A stretch of 7,676 bases of DNA from Clostridia bacterium (GTDB lineage: Bacteria > Bacillota_A > Clostridia > Oscillospirales > CAG-272): the NCBI GenBank assembly GCA_017626655.1, contig JAGAIH010000416.1, positions 1 to 7,676 of the forward strand, given 5' to 3'. Below are positions 4,884-7,676 of the stretch, piece by piece (the stretch's first letter is position 1; each line of letters opens with the position of its first letter). The notes below the pieces were generated by a model. It was not told the origin of the DNA and searched no databases. It saw nothing but the letters and a program-made list of their open reading frames with translations. Both the position numbers and the translations under genes were made by a program.

Positions 4884-6854
4884 ATGAATCAACAAAAGCT
4901 GTCCTACGCCGCCTACCTCGATAAGATCTACGGTTGCTTCCTGGGCAAGACCGTCATCGGCACCCTGGGCGCCCCCTACGAGGGCATTAAGATGCCCCTG
5001 GAGCTGCCCTTCAAACCCGAGATGGTCAATACCATGCTCCCCAACGACGACCTGGACCTCCAGGTCCTCTGGCTGGACGTAGCCGAGCAGTACGGCCCCG
5101 ACTTTACCTCGGATCAGCTCCTCCACCGCTTCGTGAACTTCTGCGACTACTCCCCCGGTGAGTACGCCGTCATGCGGAAGAACTGGACGAGAGGCATCCA
5201 CGCCCCCGCCTCGGGCGCGTTCAGTAACGACTTCTACATCAGCGGCATGGGCTGTCCCATCCGCTCCGAGATCTGGGCCTGCCTCGCTCCTCTCGATCCG
5301 TGGAAGGCCGCCGAATTCGCCACCCGCGACGGCGTGCTGGACCACTGGGGCGACTCGGTCCAGGGCGAGCGCTTCTTCGCCGCCCTGGAGTCCGCCGCTT
5401 TTGGTGTGGACGAGACCAACTGCGACATCTACGCCCTGATCGACGTGGGCCTGTCGGTGGTCAAGCCCGACAGCCGATTCTACGAGCTGGTCACCGATAC
5501 CGTGGCCTGGTGCCGTCAGTACGACGACGTCAAGCGCATCCTCCGCAAGATCCTCCACAAGTACGGCCACCCCGACTGCACCAATCTCTTCCAGAATATC
5601 GGCATCACCCTGGCCGCCCTCTTGAAGGGCAACCTGGACGAGATCAAGACGGGTATGGACGCCCTGAACTGCGGCTTTGACACCGATTGCACCTGTGCCA
5701 CCGCAGGAGCGGTCATCGGCATCATCCGCGGGGCCAAGTCCCTGGAGGCCGAGTACGGCTGGGGGGATATCAAGTTCGTGCTGGGAGTGAGATCCGACCG
5801 CCGCAGCGACAGCGTCTTCGATTTCTCCGAGGATATCGCCCTACTGGGTAAGAGCTGGAATCCCGACCTCATCGAGGGCGGTGAGGTGAAGGAATACGCC
5901 TACCAAGCCCCCGACCCCGTCAAGGTCTGGGTCAACTATCCCACATTCCCCGACGGCCGGCCCGACTGCTCCATCGCCCTGGGGGAGACCAAAACCGTCC
6001 AGATCTGCCTCGGCGCCCCCGCCCTCACGGGGGAGACCCTGACCTATACCCTCAAGGGCCTCTGCGTGGATCTGAGCGGCGCCCTCACCTTCGCGCCCAA
6101 CACCGTGGCCGATATTCCCGTGACGGTCACCCTCCCCGCCGACCTGCCCACCCTCCCCGAGACCAACCTCTATACCCTCTCCTACAGCGTAGGAGGGAAG
6201 GACTACACCTACACCTTCGGCCTCTGCGGCGCTACCCCCTGGAAGGCTGTCGGCCCCATCTGGCGCACCGACCCCGTCTGCACCACCGAAAAGCTCCAAA
6301 AGGTCCCCAACTACTGGTACCTCATGGACCCCGGCTACCGCTACAAGGGGGACTCCACCGATATCGTCCGCCGCTTCCACCTCAACATGGCGGCGGATAC
6401 CGCCACCCCCTACCTCTCGGCCGAGGAGCTGTACGCTCCCCTGGACCCCGCCGCCGATACCAAGTATGAGGAGACCCTCTTCTCCCAGCGTGAGGATAGC
6501 TTCCGTTTGGACGATATTTACGGGTTTTCCGCCCCCTCGGTCTGCTACCTGGTCCGCGAGCTGATCTCCCCTGTAGACGAGACGGTCTGCGTCCAGATGG
6601 GCCATTCGTCCCCCTTCGCTCTGTATATCAACGGCGAGCTGGTCTTCGAGCGGGACACCTGCGACACCTGGGACGCCGAGAACGTCCACGTGCAAAATAT
6701 TCACATCCGCGAGGGCGTGAATACCGTGGTTCTCCGCCTGACACGGGTCAACGCCGACGCGAAATACAACTTGATCTTCTCCTACGGAGCCACCTGCGCC
6801 ACCCATATCACCCACTACGGCTCGGTCAATCCCCTGTGCTTCAAGAAGCCTTGA
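4884..6854 (+). CDS. ADP-ribosylglycohydrolase-fold protein with long beta-rich C-terminal extension, 656 aa
   Basis: Residues 1 to about 325 carry the ADP-ribosylglycohydrolase (ARH/DraG) pattern: G-C-F-L-G-K-x-x-I-G-T-L-G-A-P-Y-E-G (17-34), N-D-D-L (54-57), G-C-P-I-R-S-E-I-W (123-131), N-I-G-I-T-L-A (238-244) and G-F-D-T-D-C (264-269) before an A-T-A-G-A-V-I-G helix. In known family members two Mg ions are held by T-D-D and D-x-D-T; here the equivalents are N54-D55-D56 and D266-T267-D268-C269, so the first Thr is Asn and the last Thr is Cys. The family usually cleaves ADP-ribose from proteins or small molecules. The remaining ~330 residues are beta-rich: an Ig-like part (about 345-450) and a galactose-binding-like part (about 480-640) with P-F-A-L-Y-I-N-G-E-L-V-F-E (577-589). 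There is no signal peptide. AAGGA 8 nt before the ATG sets the start. Because of the C-terminal domains the true substrate may be a glycoside or nucleoside-sugar conjugate; this is inference. Confidence 0.8.
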   Translation: MNQQKLSYAAYLDKIYGCFLGKTVIGTLGAPYEGIKMPLELPFKPEMVNTMLPNDDLDLQVLWLDVAEQYGPDFTSDQLLHRFVNFCDYSPGEYAVMRKNWTRGIHAPASGAFSNDFYISGMGCPIRSEIWACLAPLDPWKAAEFATRDGVLDHWGDSVQGERFFAALESAAFGVDETNCDIYALIDVGLSVVKPDSRFYELVTDTVAWCRQYDDVKRILRKILHKYGHPDCTNLFQNIGITLAALLKGNLDEIKTGMDALNCGFDTDCTCATAGAVIGIIRGAKSLEAEYGWGDIKFVLGVRSDRRSDSVFDFSEDIALLGKSWNPDLIEGGEVKEYAYQAPDPVKVWVNYPTFPDGRPDCSIALGETKTVQICLGAPALTGETLTYTLKGLCVDLSGALTFAPNTVADIPVTVTLPADLPTLPETNLYTLSYSVGGKDYTYTFGLCGATPWKAVGPIWRTDPVCTTEKLQKVPNYWYLMDPGYRYKGDSTDIVRRFHLNMAADTATPYLSAEELYAPLDPAADTKYEETLFSQREDSFRLDDIYGFSAPSVCYLVRELISPVDETVCVQMGHSSPFALYINGELVFERDTCDTWDAENVHVQNIHIREGVNTVVLRLTRVNADAKYNLIFSYGATCATHITHYGSVNPLCFKKP

Positions 6855-6880
6855 TGGACAACGCAAAAAGCTGATTTTGC

Positions 6881-6894
6881 ATACATAAATGTAT
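6881..6894. promoter_or_regulatory. 14-bp palindrome downstream of the ARH-like gene
   Basis: ATACATAAATGTAT is two perfect 6-bp inverted arms around AA. It lies 27 bp after the stop at 6854, inside the transcribed 3' region and about 70 bp upstream of the next promoter. It could be a protein-binding site for the downstream gene or a chance AT-rich palindrome. A weak 6-bp hairpin (GCAAAA/TTTTGC, 6863-6868/6875-6880) sits just before it. Confidence 0.3.
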
Positions 6895-6921
6895 AATTGA
6901 ATAATTGTAACATTTACCACA

Positions 6922-6949
6922 AAAGAGGCGAAAAAGTTTTCGCCTCTTT
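6922..6949 (+). terminator. Rho-independent terminator closing the CotH-DUF4259-ARH operon
   Basis: AAAGAGGCGAAAA (6922-6934) and TTTTCGCCTCTTT (6937-6949) are perfect 13-bp inverted arms separated by two bases. In practice the loop would open to about six bases, leaving a GC-rich GAGGCG/CGCCTC core. The T-rich end (TTT, G, ATTT) follows. It lies 67 bp after the ARH-like stop and before the next promoter. The A-run on the other side could also let it act in reverse. Confidence 0.85.
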
Positions 6950-6964
6950 GATTTATATTGACAG

Positions 6965-6993
6965 TTGCAAAACCGAGGCACTTATGCTATAAT
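6965..6993 (+). promoter_or_regulatory. Sigma-70 promoter of the amino-acid binding-protein gene
   Basis: TTGCAA (6965-6970), a 17-bp spacer, and TATAAT (6988-6993) preceded by TG at 6985-6986 make a strong promoter with an extended -10. Transcription should start near 7000, giving a leader of about 44 nt. The better-looking TTGACA at 6958 is 24 bp from the -10 and does not fit. Confidence 0.85.
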
Positions 6994-7000
6994 GTTACCA

Positions 7001-7014
7001 TGCATTTTTATGCA
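7001..7014. promoter_or_regulatory. ARG-box-like palindrome at the transcription start; candidate ArgR/AhrC operator
   Basis: TGCAT, TTTT, ATGCA is a perfect palindrome with the 5-4-5 plan of ArgR/AhrC boxes (TGAAT-wwww-ATTCA), with C for A at the third position of each arm in the mirrored positions. It lies on the predicted start site, where binding would repress. A second partial site, GAATATTC (7015-7022) running into TTCAT, is adjacent, and ArgR usually binds paired boxes. The downstream gene is a polar amino-acid transporter component, which fits. No argR gene is in the window. Confidence 0.5.
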
Positions 7015-7043
7015 GAATATTCATTACCGCAAGGAGTAAGATC

Positions 7044-7676
7044 ATGAAAAAGTTTCTTTCCGTTATCCTCGCTCTGGTGATGGTGCTGTCTCTGGCCGCT
7101 ATGTTTGTTGGCTGTGACAAGGAGCCTGCCGGCGAGAACGAGACCACCGCAGGCGCTACCGATGCCGCCACCGATGCAGGCACCACCGCCCCCGACGAGA
7201 CCGAGAAGCCTGTTCTGAAGATGGGCACCAACGCCTACTTCCAGCCCTACGAGTTCTACGAGGGTGAGAAGATCGTCGGTATCGACGCCGAGATCGCCGC
7301 CGCCATCGCCGAGAAGCTGGGCATGACCCTGGAGATCGTGGACATGGAGTTTGACTCCATCCTGACCGCCGTCAACGAGGGCTCCGTGGACTTCGGTATG
7401 GCCGGTATGACCATCACCGAGGACCGCCTCCTGGAGGTCGACTTCTCCATCAGCTACGCCAACGGTGTCCAGTCCATCATCGTCAAGAACGATTCCCCCA
7501 TCGCTACTGCCGACGATCTTTCCGCTGAGGGCGCAACCTACAAGGTAGGCGTGCAGCTGGGTACCACCGGTGATATCTACGCTACCGACGATTTCGGTTC
7601 TGACCGCGTCACGACCTACAGCAACGGTAACGAGGCTGTTCTGGCTCTGGCCGGTGGCTCTGTGGATTGCGTCATC
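7044..7676 (+). CDS. Amino-acid ABC transporter substrate-binding lipoprotein, family 3 (N-terminal 211 aa, runs off the window)
   Basis: The 211 codons have no stop before the window ends. The start has AAGGAG with a 7-nt gap. A signal peptide (K2-K3, hydrophobic 4-22) ends in V-G-C with the likely lipid-anchored Cys at 24; Phe at -3 is atypical for a lipobox. A Thr/Ala/Asp linker reaches about residue 55. The mature domain shows the family-3 signature G-I-D-A-E-I-A-A-A-I-A (79-89) followed by L-G-M-T-L-E-I, F-D-S-I-L-T-A-V (103-110), D-F-G-M-A-G-M-T-I-T-E-D-R (116-128), V-D-F-S (132-135) and V-G-V-Q-L-G-T-T-G-D (168-177), all typical of periplasmic-type binding proteins for polar amino acids or cystine. 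It would capture the amino acid outside the membrane and pass it to a permease/ATPase pair, expected downstream. The exact amino acid cannot be told; the operator suggests arginine or a related one. Confidence 0.93.
   Translation, partial: MKKFLSVILALVMVLSLAAMFVGCDKEPAGENETTAGATDAATDAGTTAPDETEKPVLKMGTNAYFQPYEFYEGEKIVGIDAEIAAAIAEKLGMTLEIVDMEFDSILTAVNEGSVDFGMAGMTITEDRLLEVDFSISYANGVQSIIVKNDSPIATADDLSAEGATYKVGVQLGTTGDIYATDDFGSDRVTTYSNGNEAVLALAGGSVDCVI

Noticed and set aside
3944..6854. The DUF4259-like plus ARH-like pair as a toxin-antitoxin or anti-phage system
   Set aside because: No ADP-ribosyltransferase, nuclease or other effector is present; the ARH domain would be an eraser without a visible writer.
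5841..6920. A 359-codon minus-strand frame over the end of the ARH-like gene, and a similar 342-codon one at 3857-4885
   Set aside because: Both are shadow frames with no recognisable domain; the plus-strand genes there are continuous, with proper ribosome binding sites.
6958..6963. Perfect TTGACA upstream of the binding-protein gene as the -35
   Set aside because: It is 24 bp from the TATAAT. TTGCAA at 6965 has the correct 17-bp spacing.

Overview
The window looks like chromosomal DNA of a GC-rich, Gram-positive-type gut anaerobe, most likely an uncultured Clostridia (Oscillospiraceae-like) lineage. This rests on strong AGGAG/AAGGA ribosome binding sites, lipoprotein signal peptides followed by Thr/Asp/Pro-rich linkers, a marked preference for G/C-ending codons, AT-rich intergenic sigma-70 promoters, and a gene repertoire (DUF5722, CotH kinase, ADP-ribosylglycohydrolase-like, family-3 amino-acid binding protein) common in that group. 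The lineage is an inference; there is no rRNA or other marker here.

Layout. (1) Positions 1-132 are the right end of an AT-rich IS3-family insertion sequence: the last 36 codons of the transposase and a terminal sequence ending in CA. (2) A 15-bp tandem duplication follows at 160-189, directly before the stop codon of a minus-strand gene. (3) 190-1668 (minus) encodes a 492-aa DUF5722-like, clan GH-A-like putative glycosidase. (4) 1669-1860 is a divergent control region with an almost perfect minus-strand sigma-70 promoter overlapped by an inverted repeat, and a plus-strand extended -10 promoter preceded by an 11-bp-phased direct repeat. (5) 1861-6854 (plus) is a probable three-gene operon: a CotH-kinase lipoprotein with a chitobiase-like beta domain, a DUF4259-like protein of unknown function, and an ADP-ribosylglycohydrolase-fold protein with a long beta-rich C-terminal extension. 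The first two are separated by a 130-nt palindrome-rich spacer that resembles a dispersed intergenic repeat. A clear hairpin terminator at 6922-6949 closes the operon. (6) 6965-7676 is a separate unit: a good promoter, an ARG-box-like palindrome at the predicted transcription start, and the first 211 codons of a polar amino-acid ABC transporter binding lipoprotein that runs off the window.

How the parts may work together. The divergent pair (putative glycosidase and CotH lipoprotein) share one control region, so co-regulation is plausible. The plus-strand operon joins a surface-anchored putative protein kinase to a cytosolic ADP-ribosyl-hydrolase-like protein through a DUF4259-like gene. No toxin, ADP-ribosyltransferase or sugar transporter lies inside the window, so neither a modification-signalling role nor a glycan-use role can be fixed from the sequence alone. 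The amino-acid transporter gene is a separate, probably arginine-responsive unit.
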